Positions 9,715 to 19,331 of a stretch of DNA of 64,000 nucleotides are shown piece after piece (within the stretch, counting starts at the first letter, position 1; each line of letters begins with the position of its first letter). Source of the stretch: Jejubacter calystegiae (lineage in GTDB: Bacteria > Pseudomonadota > Gammaproteobacteria > Enterobacterales > Enterobacteriaceae); NCBI RefSeq assembly GCF_005671395.1, contig NZ_CP040428.1, forward strand, positions 2,976,001-3,040,000, read 5' to 3'. The translations under genes were made by a program, and so were the position numbers. The notes beneath the pieces are model-generated. The model did no database searches. It was not told where the DNA came from and worked only from the letters and a program-made list of their open reading frames with translations.

Positions 9715-10488
9715 ATGGCAATTTCATGGGTACGCCTGGCGCTGGGCGCGGCATTAACCATCGGTGTGGCGGGCCAAAGCGTGGCCGCCGAAAAAATCAC
9801 GGTCTTTGCGGCAGCGTCTCTGACTAACGCCCTGCAGGATATCGCAGCGCAATATCAGAAAGAGAAGAAGGTGGCGGTCGTGGCCTCTTTCGCCTCCTCC
9901 TCGACCCTGGCGCGCCAGATTGAAGCGGGGGCGCCTGCGGACCTCTTTATTTCCGCCGACCAGAAATGGATGGACTACGCGGTAGAGAAAGGCACAATTG
10001 ATACTGCGACCCGTAGCACGCTGCTGAGTAACAGTCTGGTGGTGGTGGCGCCAAAGGCAAGCGATCGGGCGCCGTTTACGGTGAATGATAAGACCGACTG
10101 GGTTAAGCTGCTGGACGGCGGTCGTCTGGCGACCGGCAACCCGGATCACGTGCCGGCAGGCATCTATGCTAAAGAGGCGCTGACCCATCTGGGCGCCTGG
10201 CAGGCCCTTGAGCCGAAACTGGCTCCGGCGGAAGACGTGCGTGGCGCGCTGGCGCTGGTAGAGCGCCGTGAAGCGCCGTTGGGTATCGTCTATGGCTCCG
10301 ATGCCGTCGCCAGCAAAGGGGTTAAGGTGGTGGCGACTTTCCCGGAAGAGAGCCATAAAAAGGTCGAGTACCCGATGGCGGACGTAAAGGGACATAAAAA
10401 CGCCAGCGTTGAAGGCTTCCGCGAATACCTGAAGGGGCCCGAGGCGTCGGCAATCTTTAAACGTTATGGATTTACAACCCGTTCATGA
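9715..10488 (+). CDS. modA: Molybdate ABC transporter periplasmic binding protein
   Basis: ModA binds molybdate/tungstate in the periplasm and delivers it to ModB2C2. The start at 9715 (ATG, GGAG seven bases upstream) gives 257 residues as in E. coli; a GTG four codons earlier is less likely. Signal peptide: MAISWVRLALGAAL...GQSVAA with cleavage before EKITVFAAASL. Oxyanion-binding segments AAASLTNAL, SFASSSTLARQIEAGAPAD, and the loop GNPDHVPAGIYA are conserved. It overlaps modB by four bases (ATGA). Confidence 0.97.
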   Translation: MAISWVRLALGAALTIGVAGQSVAAEKITVFAAASLTNALQDIAAQYQKEKKVAVVASFASSSTLARQIEAGAPADLFISADQKWMDYAVEKGTIDTATRSTLLSNSLVVVAPKASDRAPFTVNDKTDWVKLLDGGRLATGNPDHVPAGIYAKEALTHLGAWQALEPKLAPAEDVRGALALVERREAPLGIVYGSDAVASKGVKVVATFPEESHKKVEYPMADVKGHKNASVEGFREYLKGPEASAIFKRYGFTTRS

Positions 10489-11174
10489 TTTTAAGCGATC
10501 CCGAATGGCAGGCGCTGCTATTAAGCCTGCGAGTCTCTTTTCTGGCGGTGTTATTCAGCCTCCCGTTCGGGATTCTGTTCGCCTGGATTCTGGTGCGTTG
10601 CCGCTTCCCGGGCAAGGCGCTGCTCGATGGCATCATTCACCTGCCGCTGGTATTGCCGCCGGTGGTGGTCGGCTATCTGCTGCTGGTGGTAATGGGGCGT
10701 CACGGTCCGGTGGGCAGCATCCTCTGGGAATGGTTCGGCATCAGCTTTGCCTTTAGCTGGCGCGGCGCGGCGCTGGCTGCGGCGGTGATGTCGTTTCCGC
10801 TAATGGTGCGGGCGATCCGGCTGGCGCTGGAAGGGGTGGATATGCGCCTCGAACAGGCGGCGCGTACCCTGGGGGCCGGGCGCTGGCGGGTGTTCTGCAC
10901 CATTACCCTGCCTTTGACCCTGCCGGGGATTATCGTCGGTACCGTTCTGGCTTTCGCCCGTTCGCTGGGAGAGTTCGGCGCTACCATCACTTTTGTTTCC
11001 AATATTCCGGGGGAAACCCGAACCCTGCCATCTGCCATGTACACCCTGATTCAGACCCCGGGAGGGGAGGGTGCCGCTGCGCGTCTGTGCATCATCGCTA
11101 TTGTGCTGGCGCTGGTTTCGCTACTGGTTTCTGAGTGGCTGGCGCGCCGTAGTCGGCAGCGGATGGGAGGATAG
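10485..11174 (+). CDS. modB: Molybdate ABC transporter permease
   Basis: The 229-residue membrane permease has about five transmembrane helices and the EAA-type cytoplasmic loop [15 protein letters not shown], which contacts ModC. Length and sequence match E. coli ModB, including the N-terminus [15 protein letters not shown]. It is translationally coupled to modA (ATGA) and ends two bases before modC. Confidence 0.97.
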   Translation: MILSDPEWQALLLSLRVSFLAVLFSLPFGILFAWILVRCRFPGKALLDGIIHLPLVLPPVVVGYLLLVVMGRHGPVGSILWEWFGISFAFSWRGAALAAAVMSFPLMVRAIRLALEGVDMRLEQAARTLGAGRWRVFCTITLPLTLPGIIVGTVLAFARSLGEFGATITFVSNIPGETRTLPSAMYTLIQTPGGEGAAARLCIIAIVLALVSLLVSEWLARRSRQRMGG

Positions 11175-11176
11175 CC

Positions 11177-12247
11177 ATGCTGGAACTCGATTTCGTACAA
11201 ACCCTTGGCAGCCACCGGTTACAGGTGAATGAAAGCCTGCCCGGCGCGGGGATTACCGCCATATTCGGCGTGTCCGGCGCCGGTAAAACCTCTCTGATTA
11301 ACGCGATAAGCGGCCTGACCCGCCCCCAGCTGGGGCGCATTGTGCTGAATGGTCGGGTACTGAGCGACTGTGATAACGGCATTTTCCTGGCGCCGGAAAA
11401 GCGGCGTATCGGCTATGTCTTTCAGGATGCCCGCCTGTTTCCTCACTACAGGGTGCGGGGCAACCTGCGCTACGGCATGGCGAAAAGCATGGCCGGGCAG
11501 TTCGATAAGCTGGTAGCGCTACTGGGCATTGAGCCGTTGCTTGAACGCTTTCCCTGGTCGCTGTCCGGCGGTGAAAAGCAGCGGGTCGCTATTGGTCGGG
11601 CGCTGCTGACAGCGCCGGAGCTGCTGCTGCTGGATGAGCCGCTGGCTTCGCTGGATATCCCACGCAAGCGCGAGCTGCTGCCTTATTTGCAGCGTCTGGC
11701 TCAGGAAATCCACATTCCGATGCTCTACGTCAGCCACTCGCTGGAAGAGATTCTGCATCTGGCCGATAAAGTGCTGGTGCTGGATAACGGCGAGGTCAGG
11801 GCCTTTGGCTCCCTGGAAGAGGTATGGAGCAGCCCGGTCATGCATCCCTGGCTACCCAGGGAGCAGCAGAGCAGCGTGCTGAACGTGAAGGTGCTGGAAC
11901 ACCATGCGCACTACGCCATGACCGCCCTGGCGCTGGGCGATCGCCTGCTATGGGTGAATCGCCTGGAGTTGCCCCCGGGCAGCCCGCTGCGTATTCGCAT
12001 TAACGCGCAGGACGTTTCGCTGACGCTCCGGCACCCGGAAGGCAGCAGCATTCGCAACATTCTGGCCGCGCGGGTGGAGGAGTGCTACGAAGAAGAAGGT
12101 CAGGTGGAAGTGATGCTGAGCGTGGGCGCCCACCGTCTGTGGGCGCGTATCAGCCCCTGGGCCAGGGACGAACTGGATGTCCAGCCGGGGCAGTGGCTCC
12201 ACGCTCAGATCAAGAGCGTTTCGATTACAGCAGGTAGCGGCGGATAG
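11177..12247 (+). CDS. modC: Molybdate ABC transporter ATPase
   Basis: ModC powers molybdate import. Its 356 residues contain Walker [10 protein letters not shown] (31-39), Q-loop [11 protein letters not shown], signature [15 protein letters not shown], Walker [13 protein letters not shown] and switch His in VSHSLEE. A C-terminal TOBE domain (about residues 290-350) can bind molybdate. It is four residues longer than E. coli ModC. The last 23 bases overlap the end of ybhA tail to tail. Confidence 0.97.
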   Translation: MLELDFVQTLGSHRLQVNESLPGAGITAIFGVSGAGKTSLINAISGLTRPQLGRIVLNGRVLSDCDNGIFLAPEKRRIGYVFQDARLFPHYRVRGNLRYGMAKSMAGQFDKLVALLGIEPLLERFPWSLSGGEKQRVAIGRALLTAPELLLLDEPLASLDIPRKRELLPYLQRLAQEIHIPMLYVSHSLEEILHLADKVLVLDNGEVRAFGSLEEVWSSPVMHPWLPREQQSSVLNVKVLEHHAHYAMTALALGDRLLWVNRLELPPGSPLRIRINAQDVSLTLRHPEGSSIRNILAARVEECYEEEGQVEVMLSVGAHRLWARISPWARDELDVQPGQWLHAQIKSVSITAGSGG

Positions 12248-13043
12248 CGTCGGCGATGCTGTTCTCTTCATTGGTGCCGATGGTGATATCGGCACGCGCC
12301 TTAATGGCGTCATCGGCATTGCCCATGGCGAAGCCGATGCCGGCAGGCTCCAGCATACTTAAATCGTTATAGTTATCGCCGAAGGCCACCACCTGGTCCA
12401 TGGTCATTCCCTGGGACTCCACCCACTGCGCCAGACGTTTGCCTTTACTGTTGCCTGCCTGGGCCACGTCGACCTGATCGTGCCATGACCATTCGCAGGC
12501 AAGATTCAGCTCGCCTTCCAGTAGCGCGGTAGTTTCCTGCAACCGGGAAATACTTTCGCCAGTCAGGGCGAATTTCCAGATAGCTTGCGCAGAGCGGGCG
12601 GCATCGCGCAGCGAATCAACCTGGCGGAAGGTGGGGCGCTGATCTTCCGGTAGCGACAGGGCCCAGTTGCGGGTGCGTTCCACGTGGCCGGTGGGCGTTT
12701 CATACAGCATCTCATCATCCACGTACATCAGGCCATGGATCTGCTGAGATTCCAGCAGATCGAGGGTGGCCAGCGCCTGGCTGGCGCTGAGCGGATCGGC
12801 GGCCAGTACCCGCTTAGCCGGATAATCATACAGATAGGTGCCGTTACAGCAGATGGCCGGGGTAGTCAGTTCCAGCGCCCGATAAAAGGGGTGAATGGCA
12901 ACGTGGTGACGGCCAGTGACGATCAGCACCTGATAGCCCGCCTGCCGGGCCTGCTGTAGCGCTTCCAGCGAAGCGGGAAGAATGGTTTTCTGCGGCGTCA
13001 GCAGGGTGCCATCAAGATCGAGCGCGATAATTCGCCTGGTCAT
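12225..13043 (-). CDS. ybhA: YbhA, HAD-family Cof-type phosphatase (pyridoxal phosphate phosphatase)
   Basis: YbhA is a Cof/HAD IIB sugar-type phosphatase; the E. coli protein dephosphorylates pyridoxal 5'-phosphate and other substrates. The start at 13043 ([15 protein letters not shown]) gives 272 residues as in E. coli; the longer frame upstream crosses the promoter. Motif I DLDGTLL, motif II LIVTGRH, Lys in GKRLAQWV and motif [16 protein letters not shown] are intact. It converges on modC. Confidence 0.92.
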   Translation of the reverse strand: MTRRIIALDLDGTLLTPQKTILPASLEALQQARQAGYQVLIVTGRHHVAIHPFYRALELTTPAICCNGTYLYDYPAKRVLAADPLSASQALATLDLLESQQIHGLMYVDDEMLYETPTGHVERTRNWALSLPEDQRPTFRQVDSLRDAARSAQAIWKFALTGESISRLQETTALLEGELNLACEWSWHDQVDVAQAGNSKGKRLAQWVESQGMTMDQVVAFGDNYNDLSMLEPAGIGFAMGNADDAIKARADITIGTNEENSIADAIRRYLL

Positions 13044-13220
13044 AGGAATTCCATGTGTTCGGGAAGCAGAAGCCGCCAGTATGACATACCCGGGTGCCGC
13101 TGTGTTATATGGCGCACAGGCGGAAAAACACTCAGAGAGGCGAGTGATAGCAGCACCCCGCATCAGGATATGCTAATTTGTTGATTTGCTATCGCGTAAT
13201 CCCTGTAGAAGGTGCTCGTT

Positions 13221-14216
13221 ATGAAACAAACTGTCTATATCGCCAGCCCTGAAAGCCATCAGATTCACGTCTGGCGTCTGGAGGATGGCGGCAGTCTGAA
13301 GCTGTTGCAGGTGGTGGATGCGCCAGGGCAGGTTCAGCCCATGGTGGTCAGCCCGGATAAAGGCTGGCTCTATGTTGGGGTACGCCCGGAGTTTCGGGTT
13401 GTTGCCTACCGGATTGCGCCGGACGACGGCACTCTGAGCGAAGCCGGGGAAGCGCCGCTTCCGGGCAGCCCGACCCATCTGTCCACCGATCATGAAGGGC
13501 GCTTCCTGTTCTGCGCCTCTTACAATGCGGGCTGTGTCAGCGTCACTCCCCTGAAAGACGGCCACCCTCAGCCGGTTATCGATAAAGTCGAAGGGCTGGA
13601 TGGCTGTCATTCCGCCAATATCTCACCGGATAACCGCACCCTGTGGGTTCCGACACTGAAGCAGGATCGCATCTGCCTGTTTACCCTGAGCGATGACGGC
13701 TACCTGGCACCTCAGGAGCCTGCGGAGGTGATGACCGTGGAAGGGGCCGGGCCGCGCCATATGGCGTTCCACCCTAACCGTCAGTACGCCTATTGCGTGA
13801 ACGAACTGAATGGCACCGTGGATGTCTGGGAATTGCGCGATCCGAACGGTGAGATCGAGTGCGTGCAGACTCTGGATATGATGCCGCCGGACTTTGCCGA
13901 CACCCGCTGGGCCGCGGATATCCATATTACCCCGGACGGCCGTCATCTCTACGCCTGCGACCGTACTGCCAGCATTATCACGGTCTTTAGCGTATCGGAA
14001 GATGGCAGTGTGCTGTCGGTAGAAGGCTACCAGCCTACTGAAACCCAGCCGCGCGGCTTTAATATCGACCACAGCGGTAAATATGTGATTGCGGCAGGAC
14101 AGCAGTCGCACCATATCGCCGTTTACCAGATCGAAGGCGAGCAGGGGCTGCTGAAAGAGCAGAGCCGTTATGCGGTAGGTCAGGGACCGATGTGGGTCAC
14201 GATTAACGCGTTTTAA
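13221..14216 (+). CDS. pgl: 6-phosphogluconolactonase
   Basis: Pgl hydrolyses 6-phosphogluconolactone in the oxidative pentose phosphate pathway. It belongs to the seven-bladed propeller (YbhE) family rather than the NagB-like one. The start at 13221 ([18 protein letters not shown]) gives 331 residues, identical to E. coli in length; a start three codons earlier is possible. Conserved stretches include [44 protein letters not shown] and [21 protein letters not shown] single gene, followed by a hairpin terminator. Confidence 0.97.
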   Translation: MKQTVYIASPESHQIHVWRLEDGGSLKLLQVVDAPGQVQPMVVSPDKGWLYVGVRPEFRVVAYRIAPDDGTLSEAGEAPLPGSPTHLSTDHEGRFLFCASYNAGCVSVTPLKDGHPQPVIDKVEGLDGCHSANISPDNRTLWVPTLKQDRICLFTLSDDGYLAPQEPAEVMTVEGAGPRHMAFHPNRQYAYCVNELNGTVDVWELRDPNGEIECVQTLDMMPPDFADTRWAADIHITPDGRHLYACDRTASIITVFSVSEDGSVLSVEGYQPTETQPRGFNIDHSGKYVIAAGQQSHHIAVYQIEGEQGLLKEQSRYAVGQGPMWVTINAF

Positions 14217-14227
14217 AAAGTGGCGTT

Positions 14228-14252
14228 GTACGGTCTGCATAGCAGGCCGTAC
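14228..14252 (+). terminator. pgl terminator
   Basis: GTACGGTCTGC-ata-GCAGGCCGTAC, an 11-bp stem with one G-U pair, 11 bases after the pgl stop. The T-run is weak. Confidence 0.65.
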
Positions 14253-14310
14253 GGTTGTGCTATGAGAGAATATAAGCCCTGAGCGTTGTTGTTATTAAAT
14301 TGAGGAAGTC

Positions 14311-14643
14311 ATGAGCTACGACGAAATTGTAATAACACAATCAATCTGGCCTGCAATATTTTATCATGTGATATCTGTTGCGATTTTTTTTCTGCTGTTT
14401 GGTGGGAAAATCCTGGTAATGAAAAAGAAAAATAGATCGTTATTTATATTTTACAGCTTATTAGTTGTTTTTATAGCTTCAATCCAGTTCAGTTTATTTA
14501 CCCATGGCACTCAATTTGCGAAAAGCTTTCTGCATATCGATCTCAATATCGATGCATATGACTCTGTTGGATATGGAGCGCTTTTTTATGCATTGACCTA
14601 TCTGTTCGCCATGCCTCGGAATATTTTTGTAAAATATATTTAG
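14311..14643 (+). CDS. Hypothetical small membrane protein in AT-rich island
   Basis: I do not recognise this 110-residue protein. It starts MSYDEIVITQSIWPAIFYH after GAGGAAGTC, a reasonable ribosome-binding site. It has three hydrophobic segments near residues 14-33, 43-65 and 86-104, with a basic loop MKKKNRS at about 37-43, so an inner-membrane protein is likely. Base composition is clearly AT-richer than pgl upstream and close to the helicase gene downstream, so the two probably arrived together. No function can be assigned; a partner or immunity-type role for the helicase is only a guess. Confidence 0.55.
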   Translation: MSYDEIVITQSIWPAIFYHVISVAIFFLLFGGKILVMKKKNRSLFIFYSLLVVFIASIQFSLFTHGTQFAKSFLHIDLNIDAYDSVGYGALFYALTYLFAMPRNIFVKYI

Positions 14644-15085
14644 TCATTCTAAATGCAGAGGTGCCACTGCTGTTTTAGCGATGGATCGCTTGGGATGCAA
14701 TCGCTATGGTTGATTCAAATATGCCGGGTCGCACTGAGTTATTATTACAAATGAATTAAGTGGATGTTGGTGTTTCTAAGGCATTGCTTAAGTAGTGAGG
14801 TTATTAATTCATTATCAGAATAGCCAGTAGTTAAAACGTTCCAATACTGGATTGGTTGGTAATGTTAAGTTGTGACATTCATCACGAAATCATCTGTGCT
14901 TATTTAAAATTTTGCAATAAGTGTTGTAAGGTATTTGGCCATGCATCATAGAGCGTTTTTTAAGTTTCTGGGTGAAACGGGGTTGGAGTATTCTGAGACG
15001 TTTGTTTCCTGAGTGAGATTCTTTTTTATGTTTTGTTCTTAATGCAAAGATAGATGGCCAGAAGTTACACCCGTTATCATTGAAG
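14644..15085 (+). other. AT-rich gap before the helicase gene
   Basis: About 440 bases with no convincing gene. It is AT-rich like its neighbours. The reading frame of the helicase is open only from 15017 and contains no ATG or GTG before 15086, so the helicase promoter and leader must lie here. No clear operator or hairpin was identified. Confidence 0.5.
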
Positions 15086-17836
15086 ATGTTTGATTTTTCG
15101 ATAAAAGTGGAACGTGTTAAAGGATTATTGGGAGCGGGTATGGTCACTATCTGTATTGATGGTAAGGGAGAAGTACAAGGATTTTCTGACTGGAAATTAT
15201 GGCCGGGTAATGAAAGCGGGGAGATTATGCTCACTTGCCATTTCCCCAGTGGAAAAAAATATTCGCGACCCATCTCCGAGTGTCAGATAACGCCAACCAG
15301 AATATTGCATAAGGTGCTTCTTGAAAGGAAAGGGAGTTCGGTAATATCTGCGGCTGAACGAGTTGTTATTTACGGAGAAAAATACGCCGTTGTATATTAC
15401 ACTGGAAATAATAAGCCCTATATTATGAAATCAGATGAGCTCGATTTTCAGTCGAGCTCAATGTTTACCCAGGAGGCAGTATTCAGTTATTTTATTCGTA
15501 TAGCTAAAGAGCGTATTTCTTATGCCAGAGGTAGCAATAAAGCTATTGCTGAAAATGTCCTGCGTCAGATGGAGAAGATCATCCCTCACCCTGATACAGC
15601 GTTGTATTCTTATTGTTCAGGGAAAAATAAAGAGCGAGACGCAATAAACAGTTTCATTTTCCCATTTGGCCTCAATGAAAGTCAGTTACTGGCTGTCGAA
15701 CGCGCATTTTCTTCACAATTTTCGATCATCGAAGGTCCGCCTGGAACAGGTAAAACACAAACTATACTCAATATTATTGCCAATATCCTTATCCAGAATA
15801 AAACAGTAGCGATTTTGTCCAATAACAATACAGCGGTAAGCAATGTTTATGAAAAGATGGACAAGCAGGGACTGGGATATCTTATTGCTCGATTGGGAAG
15901 TACTGAAAACAAACAAAACTTTTTTTCCTCTCCAGTCCCCCTTCCTGAAAAACAATTGTCACACTCCCTGCCAATCAGTGCTATTGAAGATATATTTCAA
16001 AAAGTAAAAATACATCTTAATGCTATCAATCAAATAGCTGCGCTGAATGCGGATATTGATGAGTTGACGATAGAGTATAAATACCTTCAGCAATGGTATA
16101 ATGAACACAACACTGAAGAGAGTTCAGTTACAAATCATTATCGCTTCTCTTCCCGTAAAACAGTAGATCTACTGGCCTATATGCATTATCTCTCCGAACG
16201 GCGGATTGGTCTTAAAAATAGGCTTGATTTGCTGCTAAATTTCAGAATATTGCGAGTCAGGCCGTTAAAAGATCAGGATCAAAGGTCGGCGCTTTTTACT
16301 TCTCTCCAGTTGTTTTATTATGAGGAAGCGATCAAAGAAAAAAATGATGTGCTTGCAGAATATAATAAGATATTGATGTCCTCTGATTTTGATGCATTGT
16401 TGAAGAAGCTTCAATTATTCTCTATGCATTTCCTGAAGAATCATCTTCAAGAGAATATCTCTGAATCAACATTATTCGATGCTGACTCATACAGAAAAAA
16501 ATTTGATGATTTTATAAAACGGTTCCCGATTATCGGTAGCAGTACCCATTCGATTGTCAATTCTATTGGGGAAGGCGCGCTCCTTGATTATGTGATCATT
16601 GATGAAGCATCGCAGCAAGATATTGTTCCCGGAATTTTGGGATTGGGGTGCGCCCGTAACGTGATTGTTGTGGGAGATCGAAAGCAACTTCCGCATGTTC
16701 CAACTGAGCTTCCGGTTAAATCGCCGAAAGAATACTATGATTGTGTTGAATACAGTCTTCTTGACTCTCTATGCATGTTATTCAAGAAAACGGCTCCGGT
16801 TACTCTTTTGAAAGAACATTATCGCTGTCATCCTAAAATCATCCAGTTCTGTAATAAGCAGTTTTATAATGGTGAACTGATTCCAATGACGACAGATACA
16901 GGAGAAAGTTCGTTATCTTTGGTCGTCACAGCGAAAGGAAACCATACCCGACATTTTTCAAATCTCCGGGAGCTTGAATCCATTGAAGGCCATTACTGGG
17001 ATGAAAAGAGTAGCAGGGGATATATTGCCCCTTATAATGCACAGGTCAACCTGGCTGAAACAGTGTTACCTGCCGATTTTGTGAAATCTACCGTACATAA
17101 GTTTCAGGGGCGAGAATGTGATGAAATTGTGTTCTCTACGGTACTTGACAAAAAACGCAGCAGTCAGTTAAGCAGAAACATTAATTTTGTCGATGACCCC
17201 CATTTGATTAATGTTGCGGTATCCAGAGCCAAAAATAAATTTACGCTTGTGACTGGTGATAGCGTCTTTGAAAAACATGGCAAGCATATAGCGGCACTGA
17301 TTCGTTACATCAGATACTACGCTGAGGATGAAGAGATTTTCGAAAGCCCGGTTATTTCTGCGTTTGATTTACTGTACCGTGAGTATGACAAATCACTGGA
17401 GCGATTGAATGCCCGGTTGAATCCGGATGATTCACGTTTTAAATCAGAGCAAATTACAGCCAGATTGTTACGAGATCTCCTTTCACAGGATGCTTACCAG
17501 AGTGTAATGTTCCATTCACAGATAGCACTGAAGCAACTGGTATCTGTAGATCATGGCGATTTTACAGTTCGTGAATTGTCTTTTATACGTAACCGGGCCA
17601 GCTGCGATTTTGTTCTTTATTACAAGGTCGGGAAAACACCTCTGGCTGTTATTGAGGTGGATGGAGGATATCATCTACAGGGGAGTCAGATTGAACGGGA
17701 TGAGCTTAAAAACAACATACTGGCAAAATGTGGTTTACCTTTGCTCAGGCTGCGCACCATTGACAGTAATATAGAAGGGAAACTGGCTGAATTTCTGACG
17801 TGGGTATTAGGCCAAAAAACAAGTGTGCAAATATAA
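15086..17836 (+). CDS. Superfamily 1 helicase with C-terminal nuclease-like (DUF2726-type) domain
   Basis: A 916-residue protein of the DNA2/NAM7 (Upf1-like) helicase group. Residues from the ATG at 15086: Walker A GPPGTGKT (217-224), Walker B VIIDEASQQD (503-512), motif III VVGDRKQLP (528-536), motif IV EHYRCHP (577-583), motif V STVHKFQGRECDE (668-680), motif VI NVAVSRAKN (709-717). Between Walker A and B is a roughly 270-residue insertion containing a helical, coiled-coil-like region. The C-terminus (about 790-905) has CDFVLYYK...IEVDGGYHL, with D841, E857 and D859, like DUF2726/VSR-type PD-(D/E)XK folds. A TTG two codons upstream is an alternative start; no good Shine-Dalgarno is seen for either. 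The gene is AT-rich beside GC-rich pgl and ybhC and replaces the genes E. coli has there, so it was acquired horizontally. A genome-defence role is plausible but unproven. Confidence 0.85.
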   Translation: MFDFSIKVERVKGLLGAGMVTICIDGKGEVQGFSDWKLWPGNESGEIMLTCHFPSGKKYSRPISECQITPTRILHKVLLERKGSSVISAAERVVIYGEKYAVVYYTGNNKPYIMKSDELDFQSSSMFTQEAVFSYFIRIAKERISYARGSNKAIAENVLRQMEKIIPHPDTALYSYCSGKNKERDAINSFIFPFGLNESQLLAVERAFSSQFSIIEGPPGTGKTQTILNIIANILIQNKTVAILSNNNTAVSNVYEKMDKQGLGYLIARLGSTENKQNFFSSPVPLPEKQLSHSLPISAIEDIFQKVKIHLNAINQIAALNADIDELTIEYKYLQQWYNEHNTEESSVTNHYRFSSRKTVDLLAYMHYLSERRIGLKNRLDLLLNFRILRVRPLKDQDQRSALFTSLQLFYYEEAIKEKNDVLAEYNKILMSSDFDALLKKLQLFSMHFLKNHLQENISESTLFDADSYRKKFDDFIKRFPIIGSSTHSIVNSIGEGALLDYVIIDEASQQDIVPGILGLGCARNVIVVGDRKQLPHVPTELPVKSPKEYYDCVEYSLLDSLCMLFKKTAPVTLLKEHYRCHPKIIQFCNKQFYNGELIPMTTDTGESSLSLVVTAKGNHTRHFSNLRELESIEGHYWDEKSSRGYIAPYNAQVNLAETVLPADFVKSTVHKFQGRECDEIVFSTVLDKKRSSQLSRNINFVDDPHLINVAVSRAKNKFTLVTGDSVFEKHGKHIAALIRYIRYYAEDEEIFESPVISAFDLLYREYDKSLERLNARLNPDDSRFKSEQITARLLRDLLSQDAYQSVMFHSQIALKQLVSVDHGDFTVRELSFIRNRASCDFVLYYKVGKTPLAVIEVDGGYHLQGSQIERDELKNNILAKCGLPLLRLRTIDSNIEGKLAEFLTWVLGQKTSVQI

Positions 17837-17884
17837 AAAGAGCGATTTTTCGAATTAGCCAGCCAGGCTCATTAAGAAAAAGAA

Positions 17885-17904
17885 AGGCGCCATATCCGGC
17901 GCCT
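17885..17904 (-). terminator. ybhC terminator
   Basis: Minus strand AGGCGCC-ggatat-GGCGCCT followed by TTCTTTTT, 16 bases after the ybhC stop: a standard intrinsic terminator. Confidence 0.85.
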
Positions 17905-17919
17905 CTGTTATTTTAGCGA

Positions 17920-19176
17920 TTACTCGCTACCTTCACCGCTGTTCTGGTATTCCCACAGTCGGTTAAAGTTAGGATCGTTCAGATCGCGTTTGATATTACC
18001 GTCGTCGTCTTTACCCTCACCGGCGTTACCGGCATAGGCGCGGCCAGATTCGGCGGCGTCGCCCCAAGGCTGGTCGCGGTTAAAGCCGGCGTTGATGGTG
18101 CTGTTGCGGATAACGACCTGACCGTTGGCCTTGCCGCCCAGGTCCCATGAACGACCCAGTTGTGCCACACCCTCACCATCGGCGGTGAGGCGGCTGTTTT
18201 CCACCAGGAACCCGTAGTACATATTGGCCTGAGTTGCCGGTGCGAACACCCACCCCTGTTTCTGGGTACGAGAGTTCACCAGCCGGAAGTCGGTTTTATC
18301 GAACACGACCGCGCCGCGGCCCGCCACCATATCGACATCCCCTTCAATATAGCTATTGGTGACCAGAGTGCGGGTCAGGCGGTTATCCATCATTCGGTTG
18401 TTCAGGTCGCTGTTGGTGACCAGCAGGGTATTCTGACGACCGAGAATATTGACGTGGTCGATCTGTACTTTATCGCCATCGCTGCGCAGCGCTACCGCCC
18501 GGTGATCGCCTTCGCCTACGGCATCACCCAGGGTGTTCTGAATGGTCAGGTTTTTCAGCTGCAGGCCGTTGTTCTGCGACCAGAACACGGCGGAACACAT
18601 AATGCCGACGTTGCCTTCGCGGCGGTTCTGGCAGTTGTCGAACATATACCAGGCCGGTTTGCCGGGCATATATTTACCGCCGGGGTTGACCGCGTGGCGC
18701 CAGGTGATGGCATCAATCTCGGAATCCAGGGACATACCAATCTTCACATCAGCGGGATTATTGCCGGTGCCGTAAAGGGTCAGGCTACCGGAGCCCGCCG
18801 GAATATAGACGGTGCCGCTATATTCGCCGGGCTGGATGGCAATGTACTGACGGCGGCTGGAATGTTTCGCCATCGCGGCATCCACCGCGGCCTGAATGCT
18901 GGTATGGGTCACCCCTTCACCGTTCGCCTGGCCAACCACGAAGTCAGGGGACTGAGGGATGGCGATACTGGACGGAGACCAGGGGGCTGAATCCGGTGAT
19001 ATATCAGAGAAGTAGCGCTGCTGGGTAAAGTTCTTTGCTTCCCCGGCGGAAAGAATGGGGCGCGCCTGGCTGCCCGGCGCTTCCTGGTTGGAGCTGGTGC
19101 CGGAAGAACTACAGGCGCTCAGCGTTACGCCAACGGCCAGCGCCAGCGCCAGGCGGGATAGCGAAAAGGTTTTCAA
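17920..19176 (-). CDS. ybhC: YbhC, outer-membrane lipoprotein of the pectinesterase family (acyl-CoA thioesterase)
   Basis: YbhC has the right-handed beta-helix pectinesterase fold but in E. coli is reported as an outer-membrane acyl-CoA thioesterase. I place the start at a TTG (19176), because LKTFSLSRLALALAVGV aligns with the E. coli N-terminus and AAGGAG lies seven bases upstream; an ATG 19 codons earlier has no comparable site. The signal peptide ends in the lipobox LSAC, and Ser follows the Cys, favouring outer-membrane sorting. Family strings: GVTHTSIQAAVDAA, QNTLGDAVGEGDHRAVAL, GRQNTLLV, GDVDMVAGRGAVVFD. About 418 residues. Confidence 0.9.
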   Translation of the reverse strand: MKTFSLSRLALALAVGVTLSACSSSGTSSNQEAPGSQARPILSAGEAKNFTQQRYFSDISPDSAPWSPSSIAIPQSPDFVVGQANGEGVTHTSIQAAVDAAMAKHSSRRQYIAIQPGEYSGTVYIPAGSGSLTLYGTGNNPADVKIGMSLDSEIDAITWRHAVNPGGKYMPGKPAWYMFDNCQNRREGNVGIMCSAVFWSQNNGLQLKNLTIQNTLGDAVGEGDHRAVALRSDGDKVQIDHVNILGRQNTLLVTNSDLNNRMMDNRLTRTLVTNSYIEGDVDMVAGRGAVVFDKTDFRLVNSRTQKQGWVFAPATQANMYYGFLVENSRLTADGEGVAQLGRSWDLGGKANGQVVIRNSTINAGFNRDQPWGDAAESGRAYAGNAGEGKDDDGNIKRDLNDPNFNRLWEYQNSGEGSE

Positions 19177-19266
19177 GGGTTGCTCCTTGCTTACAGGTGA
19201 CGAATAACTTTCCTGCCTGGTGTCGGTCCGCAACTACGGGGGAGGGCAGGATTCATTATCAGAAAC

Positions 19267-19287
19267 CTGCCTTTTTATACTAACTTG
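19267..19287 (+). other. attB site nearly identical to phage lambda attB
   Basis: CTGCCTTTTTATACTAACTTG lies between ybhC and ybhB, the position of E. coli attB-lambda. It differs from the 21-base E. coli site at one position: the third base of the 15-base core is C instead of T. The following GAGCGAAACGGGAAG also matches. No prophage is inserted. Confidence 0.9.
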
Positions 19288-19331
19288 AGCGAAACGGGAA
19301 GCCGATTTTAGCGCTGTCCCCTGGAATGGCG

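Noticed and set aside
17837-17884. Search for a second gene after the helicase in the island.
   Set aside because: Only about 50 bases separate the helicase stop from the ybhC terminator, so nothing fits.
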